Source: Ophiosphaerella korrae
Lineage: Eukaryota; Ascomycota; Dothideomycetes; Pleosporales; Phaeosphaeriaceae
Length of the DNA: 64,000 nucleotides
Assembly (NCBI GenBank): GCA_028456385.1
Contig: JALNQF010000146.1
Coordinates: forward strand, 1 to 64,000
Reading direction: 5' to 3'
The notes under the pieces were generated by a model. The model had not been told where the DNA came from and searched no databases. It worked only from the letters and a program-made list of their open reading frames with translations. The translations under genes and the position numbers were made by a program. This document shows positions 11,317-23,713 of this stretch, piece after piece. How positions within the stretch are numbered: the stretch's first letter is position 1; every line of letters starts with the position of its first letter.

Positions 11317-14300
11317 TTCTAGACTACTCTAGACCTATAAACCTTATATAAATAATATACTATTCTCTCTATATAGCTTTATAAAGCTACATTATATAAG
11401 TAGTACTATAGTTAAGTTTAAACTTATATAGACGTAGGCTTAAGCTTTTATAGAGCTTAAAGTCTAGACTATAGCTACTTAGCTAATAAGGTAGCTTTAC
11501 TTATTATAAGTTTATATAGCTTTATAAATTCTAGGGGTTATATAAGCTACTTATATTATAGTAGATATAAAACTAGTAGCTTTTAGAAAGTTTACTACTA
11601 GTTTCTTTTTAAACCTTAAAAAGATATATTAAAAATAGTTATAGCTATAAAGCCTTAAGACTATTAGAACTCTATATCTTTCTATCTTTCTATACTTAAA
11701 TTTTACTTAAAGGTATACTTACTATTATTATAGCCTAACTTAATAGGCTATAAAGTACTTTACTTTTTAGACTATTATATTTCTTAACACTACTTTACTC
11801 TAGGATTCTATTAAAATAATAGCTATTTTAATTAGTACTTTTAGAAGTATCCTTTAATCTTATTAAGTAACTATACCCTTTTATAATAGGTTAACTAGGA
11901 AGCTTAATATTCTTTATAATTTAAGTAGTACTACGTTATATATAGAGAGTATAGAAGAAACTAGCTAAGGTAAGTACTTTAGTAGAAATCTATAGTATTT
12001 CCTAATATAAGATTTAGCTAGATAATCTAATTATACTAAGCGATAATAAGGCTACTATAAAAATATTAGAGTATTCTCTAAAAAGTATTAAAGTATACTA
12101 GTCTAAAAGGGGAGTATTAACTATATACTCTTCTAAGCTCTCTAACTATTAAACTTCTATAAAAGAAGTTAAAGATAAAAAATATAAAGTATAAAAGTAC
12201 TAGTATACGCGTACTTTCTATAAAGCTACTTTATCTATTATAGTTTTAGAAGTAATTTTTTATTATATAATTTATACTAATAATATCTTAAAAGGTTCTC
12301 TTCTACTATCTATTACAGCTACTTATAGCTACTTACTCTAGACTTACTACTTTTATATTTTATTATAGATATTATTACGCCTTAAAAGTAGTAGTTATAG
12401 TAGCTTAACGTACTCTTAGTATAATAAGTAACTTAATAATATCGAAATTAGAGTATTTACTACTTTAGAAGTATATAAGTAGTATAAAGTCCTAGTCTTC
12501 TACTTATTTTTTTTTTAAAATCTAGAGTTCTATTAGTGTATTAGACTTAGCTACTAATATAGATAGTTATATACTAGTTCTATTCTAATATTCTAATACG
12601 CTTAATATAGCTTCTATTTCTATACTAAGTATAAGGTCCTATAGTATAATAGTTTTATATATATAGAATATAATACTAGTATTAATTTCTATTAAAAAGA
12701 AATAGAAGAAGTAGCTAGTAAAAAGAAGATTAAAGAGATAAGTAAGTAGTATCCTAAAGTAAACTATAGTTAGTAAATTAAGAAGAATAATATATATAAA
12801 TATATAATATACTATAAATATAAGACTAAATTCTACTAGCTCTATAAAGTAAATTACAAGGATATTAGGAGGTATAGAAATATAGCGTATAGCTAAACTT
12901 ATTAATACTATTTAATAAACCTTTTAGTTCTATAATAGTTATAGCTAAAACTAAAATATATATACGTATACTAATAAGCTATAACTTAGACTATCTAATA
13001 TCTATCCCTTTATATATTACTTCTACTTACTAGAAACTTTATATATTTTAGTAAGAGACCTTTATACTATAGAAATAAGTTTTAAGATTCTATTCTAAAT
13101 AATAAAGCTAATTCTAAGATTTAAAAGTACTTTAAAAGTACTTACGTATTAACTATCTTAAAGCTAAGCTTAAACTAGGGCCTAAGCTTACTATATACTT
13201 CTAGATATAAATTAGTACGTTCCCTATCTTTTAATTATTCTATTTCCTTAGATATATTTTTCTATATTATTAATTAGTACAAGACAACGTCTCTAAAAGA
13301 GAAGATAACTAAGTAATTACGTTTACTCTATAACTAATAGGGTAATAGTTATATTTAGAAAGCTAGGATAATTATTCTATCTTACTTATAGCTAAAGAAG
13401 GAGTTAAGCTTAAAGACTAAAATCTTATTTATTAGTAGGGCTAGTATTTCTATAAATATAAGTAGTAAGTTTTTATTTTTTTATTATTAACTAATATATT
13501 CTAATTTTTATAACAGTTAGTAATTTTTATAGTAGTTTAAGGACTAACTTAAAGTATAATATATTCGATATATTAGCTTATCTTGTCTTTAAGCGCACTA
13601 CTAAGTTATATAATTAGGTATTAACTATCTTTAAATTTACTTTAAAGTCTAGCTTTAAACTCCTTAATTACTTTATAGAAGCGTAGGCTTAATCTAGATA
13701 TTTATAATAATATTATACCTAAAATATTAACTATTAGAGTAATTAACTTCCTTTACTATCTTAGAAAATAGTAATACTTTATAGCTAAGTAGATATATAA
13801 GAGTACTTTAAGAGAAAGTATTAATTATAAGAAACTAGTTAATTAATTATAAAAGTATCTTATATCTAGCTAATACTATATACTAATAAGTATAGTAGGT
13901 AGTAGTAGCGCTAGTATAAGTAACTATATATAGTAGTAGCTCTAGTATAGGTAACTATACGTAGTAGTATATAAGTTAATAAAACTAAATAGTTATAAGA
14001 TACTCTAAGATATACTATTAGGCCTTAGTATATATAACGCGTTACTATAGAGTTATTTTTATAGTAAGTAAATATAAAATACTCTATTTATTAAAAAGAG
14101 TAAGAGAAGTAAATACTATATAGTTTATAATAACATTTAATAAGTAGACTTAGAATAAGCGTACTATTATATAATAAGCTAAATCTAAATAATTTTAAGG
14201 CTTTAGCTACCTTTAAAGGTAATCTAAATTAGCTTATCGATATTATTAATATTATAAGATTAAGGCTATAGATTAGTAACTTAAGAGGCTTTATAGATAA

Positions 14301-15880
14301 TCTCTACTAAAGAGTAGTTAGGTAGAATAGAATATATAATAGCCTAGGTTAATAAAAAGTATTAAGAACTAGGTATTAAAATTAACTACTAGTACGTTAG
14401 TAATTACAATAACTTCGTAGTATTATTATTAAGATATATCTAAATATTTTAGTAACTTAATAAGAGTTATATAGATAGGTATTTAGTAATAGACTACTAG
14501 TATTCTAGCTATCTATTTATAATAATATAGAAAAGTAAAACGTAAATAAATATAAAACAAGGCTCGCTTAAATACTACTAAAGTCCTACTATCTAGGACA
14601 AAATAGTTACTCCTTAATAGACCTAGTAAAGAGGGCTAAATTTCTCTTTTTAGTAAAGTAAATAGCTTTATAAGAAAATTCTAAAGCTTATACTTAATAT
14701 TATATTTATAGTAACTTAGCTATCGAAGGTCTTAACTACGCCTAGATACGCTATAAAATAGAACTACTTAATAATTCTACTTAATTAAAGTAGTATATAA
14801 ACCTATCTAAGCTATACTTTATATACTATTAAGTTAACGTAGGTATATAGTTAGATTCTTTAGCTTTAGGTATTATCTACGCTAGCTAAAGCTTAAAAAT
14901 TAGAGTTTTTAGCTAATTTCTATTCGCGCTTAAGTTATTTATAGTATAGATACTATAACCCTAACTAGTACTACCTCTTATTACTATTAACTAAAATTCT
15001 ATATATACTAGAAATAACTAGATAATTCTAATAATTTGCTAGACTCGCCTATTATTTATACGTAGTTAGCTAATAGGATATATATATTATCCTACCTCTA
15101 TACCTCGAATTCTTTTAAATACTATTATTTTAGCTAGATTTTAGACTTCCTACTAACTCTAAGCTCTCTTACAAATTAAGTTCGTAGTTAAAAAAGAAAA
15201 TAGCTTATACTTTATTTATAGTAATTAAGCTAATTATAAGGTACTTCCTTTAATACCTTAATCTTTACGTCTAAATTCTAATCTAAGTAGAAACTAACTA
15301 TATTTATATAGTATTTTTATTTTTTAATTAATACTTCTACTACTATTCTATTATACGTTACTATTACTAAGAGCTATAGATATTGTCTTAGCTTTAATAG
15401 TCTTATAGTTACTTCTTAGATAACTCTAAGATATAAGAAGGAGTAAAGGTATAGAGATAAGATTATTATTTAGTAGATCTTAGTTTTACTAGCTCTAAAT
15501 TTTAATTATATTCTAAGTAGTAGATTATTTATAACTTTAGTTAGTATTTTACTAAACAAGATAGTTATTTCTATTACTAGTTAACTAGATTAGACTTAGG
15601 ATAATTAAGTTCGATATATATCTACTTTAGGCGAGGGTTATATTATACTCTTCTATAAGTAATTAACTATCTTTAGGTTTTATTTAGGAGTATAATATAA
15701 AATATAATAATATCGAGTTAAAATTATAGACTATATTAGTATATCTAGGAACTCTATCTAAGAATAAGGCTCTAGGATCCCTTATAAATTAATTCCTATT
15801 GTCTTCTTAAGGCTTTTTACTTATTCCTATCTAACTAGCTAGGTTATATTAAGTATTTATATTTACTAGTTTAAGTTAGT
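11317..15880. other. RIP-decayed AT-rich sequence, no assignable gene
   Basis: About 4.5 kb with stops in all frames. Long minus-strand stretches (for example 14,250-15,400) can be read if TAA/TAG are taken as Gln, but this is weak evidence because RIP converts almost all stops to these codons. A plus-strand stretch near 12,690-12,900 has Tyr spacing that could descend from a Cys cluster. No transposase, reverse transcriptase or other known motif was recognised, and no terminal repeats were found. Confidence 0.6.
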
Positions 15881-17834
15881 AAAATTATCGATAATAAAGT
15901 TATTTTAGTTAAGATTTATATTAATTATAAACTTACTAAACTTATAAAGGAGTTAAGGTAGTAAAATAGTAAGACTAGGATCTAATTACTTTTTAGCTAA
16001 GCGCTCTCTTTCTAACTTAAGTACCTTAACTTCTTGTAATAGTTAGCTATTCTATAGTAAAAGCTCTTTATTCTTAATAGTAAGATTCTTTAGCTATATC
16101 TATAACTACTCTATTTTATTCTTAAGTTTATAGTTACACTCTACGTAAAGCTTTTTCTCTTATTTTCACTCTTTAGTATACTTCTTTTTATAATAGTGCG
16201 AATTAAGACTATAGAATAGGTTAGTAACTTAGTTATAACAAGGATTCTTAGTAATCTAGCCTAAGTAAACTAGATTACCTTAGAGTTTATACGTAGATTT
16301 TCTATTTCTAAGTAAGTATTTCTATTACTTAAGTTCTTTAATCTCTTTATAGTTAGTAGATTTATAAATAAGCTAGTCGATATTTTAGAAACTCTATTCT
16401 AGAAGAATATTAAACTAAATATATATCTTTTAAATACTTCTATAATAGCTAGTAGTAGTAGATATTAGTATAGTAACTATTAATATACTAGATATAGGAT
16501 AGATATTATTTAATATAGACTAACTATTAAATAAAGGAGCTATTATAACCTATAAGAAAGTAGCTAATAAAAGTAAATTAAAACTATTTATAGCTAGGAT
16601 AATAGTCTTATTAAAAGTAAGCCTATTTAGCTATTAGTAACTATAGCTTAATATACTTAGATAGTATAGTACTTCTATAGAGAGTACTAGAAGACTAAGA
16701 TAATAAAAAAGCTTTAGGAATTATAAACGTAAATAAGTTAAAGTTAGGCTCTAAGTCTTCTAGCTTTCTTTCTATAAAGCTAAGAGTAGGAATTAGCTTT
16801 AACGTAAAGCCTAAACCTCTTTCTAGCTCTTATCTATTCTAGAAATATAAGTAGTAAATTTATACACTTTAGTTATATTCTAGGCCTAATAGCTTTATAG
16901 AGTTACTACTATCTTATAAAATATAGTAGTATTACGTAAAAGCTCTAAAATATACTTACTAGTAGTAAAGTAATCTATATATAGTTATACTTAGGGTTCT
17001 AGTTTTTAAAACCTTAGAGCTAGACTAGTACTTTTAATATTATATTCTCTAGAATAAAGAAGATTATTATTAGGTAGCTCTTATAAAAGAGTAATAGAAG
17101 GCTTTCTAGGTAAGACTACTTAGTTTACTATATTTATACTTTATTTATATATTTATATATTACGTTAGATATAAAGTACTTAGATTTAAGTAGCTAGTTA
17201 TCTATAAGTACTATAATTAGTATATAAAAAAAAGTATATATTACTTAACTTATATAAATTCTTTATCTCTAATAGAAAAGAGTTCTTTAAGATTCTCTAT
17301 CTATAATTACAAGTACTTCTATTTAATCTAGTATAGAGAAGACTAGTTCTACTCTAATACTTCTTAGATAACTAGCTTATCTTAACTTAATAAGAGTTAA
17401 ATATAAATAATCTCTAGACTTTACTTACTTTTCTCTTAACGTTTTAGCTTCTAAAAAACGCTTAGATAGTATAATTAAAAACTATTACTTTATAAATATA
17501 GAAATTAATACTAATTACAAAGATCTTATAATAGCTAAATATAATAGGCTAAGTCTAAGGTTATATAACTAGGCTATATATCTAAGCTATTAGAGATCTA
17601 CTTTTATAAGTTAGTCTTATATACTACGTCTATAATAACGCTAATTATATAAAGAGATATTAAAGATTAAGGTTACTATAGAATAGAAAGTAACTAAAGT
17701 TTTACGTAGTAAATATATTTATAAAGAGCTATAGTTTAATAAAAAGATAGATACCTTTCTTACTATAGGAAATAATTATCTTAGCTTAGAAAACTACTAT
17801 ATAGTAATCTAAGTTTCTATTTCTTTAGTATTAA
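15880..17834 (-). pseudogene. Unidentified decayed coding-like stretch with a coiled-coil end
   Basis: On the minus strand the clearest part is about 15,990-16,410. It contains KSTNYKEIKELK followed by a Lys/Glu/Leu-rich heptad-like stretch (NYKLKNKIEQLQIQLKNL), with stops only at Gln or Trp-like positions, including one TGA from a likely TGG. Upstream minus-strand frames remain readable to 17,834. Across the hAT insertion they appear to continue into 20,589-20,880. I do not recognise the protein. It could be part of an older DNA transposon or a host gene. Base composition is as AT-rich as the transposons. Confidence 0.35.
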
Positions 17835-17842
17835 CTTTTCTC
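17835..17842. repeat. hAT target-site duplication, left copy (cttttctc)
   Basis: Identical to 20,581-20,588 and directly abuts the terminal inverted repeat. Confidence 0.93.
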
Positions 17843-20580
17843 TAGTAATTAGAATAGTCTAGTATAAGTTAGTATTAGTATAGTATATACTACTAAGACC
17901 TAGTATAGTTTAAGGAGATCTTAATACTATAGTATTACTAGTGTACTAGGTTATACTAGTAAGGCTAAAAATAGGCTAAAGTAAAGAAGCTTAGGGTAGT
18001 AAGTAGCTAGATTTTAAACTAAACTAGTTAGTATATCTAAAGGAATCCTTAATCTAAACTAATAATTGTAGTTTATAATAGCGTCTTATATATTATTATA
18101 GAATCTCTAGTTCTAAACTTTCTATTATAATTAATAATACGTTTAATATTAATATCTATTAAGAGTCTTATATTATTACCTACTCCTATATTATCTATTT
18201 TAACGCTATTACCTACTTCTATTTAATATCCTAAACCTCTAAATAAGTTTATACAAGATAATATTATATACCTAAATTACGCGAAAACTATAAAGAAAGT
18301 AGCTTGATAAGGCTTATTATATATATAGAAGTATAGTCTCTATTATATCTAAGATAGTAATAAGAAAGACCTATATTACTATTATAAGTATACTATTAGA
18401 AAGTATAAGTAAGAACTATTTATTATTAATAGTACGTCTAGAGTAAGAAATTATCTTAAAAAGAAGTACTAGGTTAACTCCTAGAGTAGTATTAAGAAAT
18501 ATAGTTTAATATAGAAGTCTATACTAGAGTAGTAGAAGAGCGCAGCTACTATTAATACTTTCTTCTAGAAAGACTTAATTAAGAAGTTTAAAGAGCTTCT
18601 AATTTATTAGATTATATACTACTATATTACTTTCTTTTAATTAGAAAATTTGTATTTTTAAAAACTACTCTTCTTTTTAAATCTAGTACTTTTTAACTAC
18701 CTTCTAAAAGTAGTAAAAACTATTTAAAGTTATATTATAAACGTGTTTCTATTAAAGAAGTAATAGCTTAGAGAAGACTTCTACTACTTATAGACTAGAA
18801 TCTTTATATTATTTAACCTCTAGACTTTATTAAACCTTTACGCTATTCTAGGTATTATTACTATATAGATTAATACTACTAGTAAGTAATAAACTATTAT
18901 TCTAAGTATATAACGTGTATATAGTAAATATACTAGTAAGAATATTAGATTAGTTATTCCTAACTTACTAAAAGAATATATTATTTGTAGAGACTAAATT
19001 AGATATTTTATACTAGATAATACCTTGTTAAATAATACTACTATTAAATTTATACTTAAGGAGCTCTACCTATAGATAAAGATAAAATAACGCTACTATT
19101 ACTAGCTACGTTGCTTAGGCTATATTATTAACTTCTACTACTAAGCGTTTTTTATTAGTTAAAACTATAAGAAGTATCTAGTAAAGCTTAAAAAGTACTA
19201 TTAACGTAAAGACTATATAAAGGTAAAAGAGCTCTAGAAAAAATTTAGATATTTAGGTTAGCTTTATAACCTTATATAATATATTAAGCTTACTTTATAA
19301 TGCTATAAAGAGGTTACTACAATAATTATTAGTAAAGATCTCTCTAAATTTAATAGGCTTAAGCTTATCTACAATAACTTAATATAATAGAATTTATAGT
19401 TTCGTTTAATTACACGTATATTAAATATTTATAAATATTTACAGCTCTTTTTAGCTTACTATATACCTAGGAAAAGTACTTATAAGATTATAAACTTTAA
19501 ACTTAATAGATAGTACTAGTTTAAGCTTAAAAAGATTAAACTTACTTTAAAAGACTTCTACGCTATAACTTTACTTTCTAAAAAGAAAAAGATATTACTT
19601 ATTAACTAGTTCTTAACTTTAGACTACTTTCTTTAAGAAATAAACAAGATAAAAGATTACTACTATAATATCTATACTAAAGATAATAATAACTTTATAT
19701 AGAAGTACTTCTAAAGCTATATAGATACTACGTAGTTAAAATATAAGGAATATTATAATAACTAGTAGCTAAATTAGTAAAATTAATTCTTTAGAGATAC
19801 TAATCTTCTACTAGTATACTATATAGCTTAAATACTTAATCTATATTATAAGTAAGTATAGTTTAAGTAAGAATAGGTTTTTAAAAGTAATAAAGAAAAG
19901 TAGAGGTAGTTTTATAATATATAATTAGTAGTATAGTAGCTCTAGGAAATAGAGTATAAGAGAAGGTACTCTATTAAGATACTACTACTACTAGTTAAGA
20001 AGGAGAAAGATCCTAACCTAGTATTTAATTACTAAAGAGAGCATAAGCGTATCTAAATAAATACTCTAGTCTCTATAACTAATTTATATAAATAGTATAT
20101 CTCTACTAACTAGCTCTATAACAAAGAAGTAGGTTATAATAAAGCTATTACGTACTAGCTATCTTACTATAACTCCTAAAGAAATCTTACTTTCTTTACT
20201 CTAGACCTATTTATAATCTTACCTATATTAGATAAATATAAACGCCTTTTTAGTAGCGTAAAGCTTACTATTATTAATTACTATAGTAAGCTAAAAGTAG
20301 ATATTATAAAAGTATATAAGTATTTCTAGGCCTAGTATAAAAGGCTCTAATTTAAAGATAATAGTAATAGAGAAGGTAGTAAGAATAGTAATAATATAGT
20401 TAATATCTAGTAGTATAGTTATATATTTCCTTTCTTCTTTCTATAATTTTAACTATATTCTTAGTAGTCTTAGTAGTATTACTAGTTTTACTAGTAAGAC
20501 TATACTAGTTATTATATAAGTAGCTAGTATAGTATAGTTTAACCTCTATACTATACTATACTAGACTATTCTAATTACTA
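17843..20580 (+). mobile_element. hAT-family DNA transposon, complete but RIP-degraded
   Basis: The ends are perfect 24-bp terminal inverted repeats (17,843-17,866 and 20,557-20,580), beginning tagtaattagaatagtc. They are flanked by an identical 8-bp duplication, cttttctc, at 17,835-17,842 and 20,581-20,588. An 8-bp target duplication is diagnostic of hAT insertion. The interior (+) encodes a decayed transposase. The element sits inside older decayed minus-strand sequence that reads through once it is removed. Confidence 0.93.
18290..20345 (+). pseudogene. hAT transposase relic (BED-type zinc finger, DDE/RNase H-like core, C-terminal dimerisation domain)
   Basis: The N-terminal part (about 18,360-18,480) has paired Tyr residues at Cys-like spacing, then RVRNYLKKKY, as expected for a mutated BED finger (C-x2-C ... 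H-x3-5-H). The C-terminal part (about 20,190-20,345) reads LDLFIILPILDKYKRLFSS, then a Leu/Ile segment. This matches the hAT dimerisation region, whose usual form is 'D.L.IP..S...ER.FSS'. The catalytic core between is too mutated to mark the acidic residues. Stops are spread throughout, so the element cannot make its own transposase. Confidence 0.85.
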
Positions 20581-20588
20581 CTTTTCTC
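20581..20588. repeat. hAT target-site duplication, right copy (cttttctc)
   Basis: Identical to 17,835-17,842. That neither copy carries a transition suggests the site was mutated before insertion or offered no CpA. Confidence 0.93.
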
Positions 20589-20919
20589 CTCTAATATTTT
20601 ACTCTACCTATACAATATATAGTTTAATACGTAAAGTATTTCTACTACTTTCTTTAATTCTTTTTTTTATCTATTTTATTAATTTAGTTTAGAATAATAA
20701 AGAGAAGTAGTACTCTTATTCTTAGTTTCTTTATAAAACCTATCTAATTTACCTAAATTACTATCTAACTATCTATAAACTATATAAACCTAGAGACTAG
20801 CTAAGTTTATAAAAAAGGATAAAAAGATAAATAATATCTAATACTAATTATATCTTATAAGCTATTAAACTAAACTAGAAACTCTAAAACTTACTCCTAT
20901 CTAAGTTTATTACTATAAT

Positions 20920-22572
20920 TTATTAAGTTTCTTACTTAATCTTTTAAATATCCTTTTAAATTTATCTATATAATCTTTAATACTTTTAAGTTACTCTAAA
21001 GCTTTATCTAATAAATAGCTAGAGCTAGAGCTAATTAAGCTATAATAACTCCTCTCTAAGCTCTTTAATATAGTTCTACCTCTTTATAGCCTTTTTATTA
21101 CTTATACTAAGTTAGTTACTTTAATAGATTTAACTACTCTAGAACGCTTAGCTCTTTTCTCTTAAGGTATTTTAAGACCTTTATTATTATAGAAGTCTTC
21201 TATTATTCTATTAGCCTACTTAGGGCCCTAGGTCTTTTTAAATACTATTTAATTAAAATACTTATACGTTCTATTTTTATACTTTACCTAGATACTAATT
21301 ACTAGATATACTCTTAAGCTATAGCTAGGCTTAACTATTATATTATTAATCTTAACAAAGTCTATCTTGTTAGCTATACTATATTTATATTTTTTAGTCT
21401 AGATATTAACGCGCTTACTCTTAAGAAGCTACTTAAGATAGCTATCTATTACCTTCTATCTAATTATCTTAGAATCTTTAAATACTATTAAATTATTACC
21501 TTTCTTTCTACGTTTCTTTTCTACTAGAAAATAGTATTAGTTTATACTCTTTTCCTAGGTTACTTTACTAATTCTTTTATAAGGTTATATTATAAAAATT
21601 TCCTCTCCTTTTAAAGTTAAACTAGGCCTCTAGTCTATTAAAATAGCTAATAAAGATTTCTTTAGTTACTTAGTTCTAGTAGACCCTTTCTTAGCTATCT
21701 TTTCCTTTATCCTATTCTTTATTCTCTCTTCTAAATTTTTTTTCTTCTTTTTTACTTCTTCCTTTTTTTCTTTTATAGCTTCTAGTCCTAAGAGATCTTT
21801 CTTAAATCTTTATAAGTTTAGGTAATAATTTTTATTAAGATACTTATTTATATCTTTATTAAATAATTTAGCTTCTTTAAAAGCCTCTTAGTTATTATAA
21901 ACCTTTTTAAAGTAATCTATAAATAGGTAGATATTTTATTAAAAAGTTAAAATCTTCTTATAATTAATAAGCTATATATTTATATCTTTTTATTCTTCTT
22001 CTTTATTCTTTTTCTTAATCTTATTATTAATAGCGTCTATCCTCTTTTTAAAAGAGAAAGATTTTAGATTTTACTATAGTTAGTCTATTAATAGCGTTAC
22101 TTCCTTATACTAGCCTAAAATAATTTTAGATAGCTCTAGAATTACTATTATCTTCTAGCGCGTTAGGATCCTTATTACTATAGTCTAGTACTTCCTAGTA
22201 TATACTCTCTCTATAGCCTAATTTATCTTCTATAGTTTAGACTACTACTCTAATTAGTATTTAATAAACTAAAGTAAAAAATATAATTACTTACTATTCT
22301 ATACCTTTTTAGTATTTTCGTCTTTATTATATTTAGGATAAACCTTAATACTATAGTTATATATAGCTCTCTTAATAGTTACTATCTTTTCTATTATATT
22401 TTTATAGTCTTCTTTAATTCCTAAGATTTTATAATACTTATTCTAACTATAAGATAAAACTTCTTTTAAAATTTTAGCTTACTTTACTACTTTATTTTTA
22501 GTTTTATTATTAGTTTTAGAAAACAATTATAGCTCTTTATTCTTAGAAGGTTAGCTTTTAAGCGATTTCTTA
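20920..22572 (-). pseudogene. J-domain-like protein relic, C-terminal half (split by chromovirus 2)
   Basis: On the minus strand, just downstream of the chromovirus 2 insertion, the translation reads YYKILGIKEDYKNI. About 12 residues later comes SIKVYPKYNKDEN (22,306-22,445). This is the shape of a J domain: a Tyr-Ile-Leu-Gly start and an 'S.K.HPDKN.D' loop, here with His to Tyr and the Asp of HPD lost. A 45-bp intron candidate (GTAAGT...TAG, 22,250-22,294) follows. The rest is charged and helical, with a Lys/Arg-rich part near 21,700-21,850 and a coiled-coil-like end near 20,930-21,050. J-domain proteins stimulate Hsp70 ATPases. Whether this was a host gene or transposon cargo is unknown. 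Confidence 0.45.
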
Positions 22573-22577
22573 GTTAC
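22573..22577. repeat. Target-site duplication of chromovirus 2 (gttac), left copy
   Basis: Identical to 29,636-29,640, outside the right LTR. Confidence 0.9.
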
Positions 22578-23037
22578 TATTACGGGCTTACTAGGGTCGA
22601 CTTCCTAATAGCCTAGATAGGTGTTAGTAGATTGTAAGGTAATAACAAAAGCTCGTGTTATAATCTACAATAAGCTATAAATAATAGAAGATGTTTTATA
22701 ACTGTCTTTGTATTATCGCTTATAGTTAATAATTGAATTACTAATACTATCTTAATAATACACATCTCTACTAACTATATAGTAATAATATCTTAGTAGC
22801 TTTATTGCTTCGTGTTTACTAAGATCGCGAATTTACGAATTTATTATATAATAGCTTCGCAACTTTGTATTTACTAAGATTGTAAATTTATAAATTTGTT
22901 ACGTGTCTATATTATAGTTAGCTTCCTAGTTAAACTTATTATCCTATAGGTTGTTACCCTACTTATCTTATACTTTGTTAGTAGCTAAGCGTAGACTAAT
23001 TAGTTCTATCTTAGTTTCCCTTGTTACTACTATAACA
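22578..23037 (-). repeat. 3' LTR of chromovirus 2
   Basis: 460 bp, paired with 29,176-29,635. Next to it on the sense strand is a purine tract (agaagagagaatag, + 23,038-23,051). A related solo LTR lies at 49,744-50,186. Confidence 0.93.
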
Positions 23038-23713
23038 CTATTCTCTCTTCTACGTAGTCTCTTATTTCTCTATACTAGTGCTAAGGTTATTAACTCTATG
23101 TCTTCGTTAATCCTTAGTTCTTTATTACTTTCTATACTATCCTAATCCTAGTACAATAAACTTCTCCTTATAGCTCGTATTATTTGTAATAGGGTTAAGA
23201 TGTTCTCTTATTATTGTTGTACTAAATTAGGTCTTTCCTACCTTATATCTTTAAATAATAGTAGACACTATAATAAGTATATTCTTGCTAATATTTAGTA
23301 TAAATATATTTCTTCTAAGGTTTCGCTTATAGAGTGTAAGTGTTCGATTTCTATATAGTCTCCTTCTACTAAGTTATATAGGGCGAGCCGTTAATAGAGC
23401 TTAAGCGTAATTATTGTTATAGCTTACTATAGCTAAGGCTAAGCGTAAGTTAACTTTTTATAAGCTAGTAAAGCTTTATTCTTATATTAAGCGTTTTTGT
23501 AAGATAAAGGCTTATAATAACGCTAAGTCGTCTAAATAGTCTTGTGCCTTAGAGGCTAAATTAGATTTAGACAATATAGTAGAGGCTACTCTAGCTCCTA
23601 TTATATTAAGCGCTCCTATTGCCTCTCTATCTAGTAGTAGTATTGTTAGTTTTCTTAACTCGCTGCAAGGCGTTCTAGAGAGTTTTAACTTTAGAACTCC
23701 TTTAGTTTCTTAA
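22951..23713 (+). pseudogene. Antisense accessory gene relic of chromovirus 2 (Cys-cluster plus coiled-coil), two exons
   Basis: The plus strand is antisense here. A frame opens at Met 22,951 inside the 3' LTR and stays open for 64 codons. It continues, with TAA/TAG only, through a Cys-cluster-like seg­ment YYCCTKLGLSYLISL (about 23,208-23,255) with further Tyr/Cys pairs to 23,335. A 46-bp intron candidate (23,336-23,381) follows. Exon 2 (23,382-23,713) reads WRAVNRA, a helical stretch with KAKRKLTFYKLVKL, then Ser/Leu-rich sequence. It ends GVLESFNFRTPLVS with TAA at 23,711-23,713. The same order, frame shift and ending occur in chromovirus 1. The first ~85 bases lie in the LTR, which suggests antisense transcription starts there. 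Family unknown. Confidence 0.68.
23336..23381 (+). other. Candidate 46-bp intron in the antisense gene of chromovirus 2
   Basis: Starts GTAAGT and ends ATATAG, with CTACTAAG 19 bases from the end as a possible branch site. Its length is 1 modulo 3, exactly the frame shift needed to join the Cys-cluster frame to the coiled-coil frame. Confidence 0.6.

Noticed and set aside
11317..15880. Long minus-strand stretches readable when TAA/TAG are taken as Gln
   Set aside because: Almost all stops in RIP-mutated DNA are TAA/TAG in any frame, so this alone does not show coding; no motif was found.
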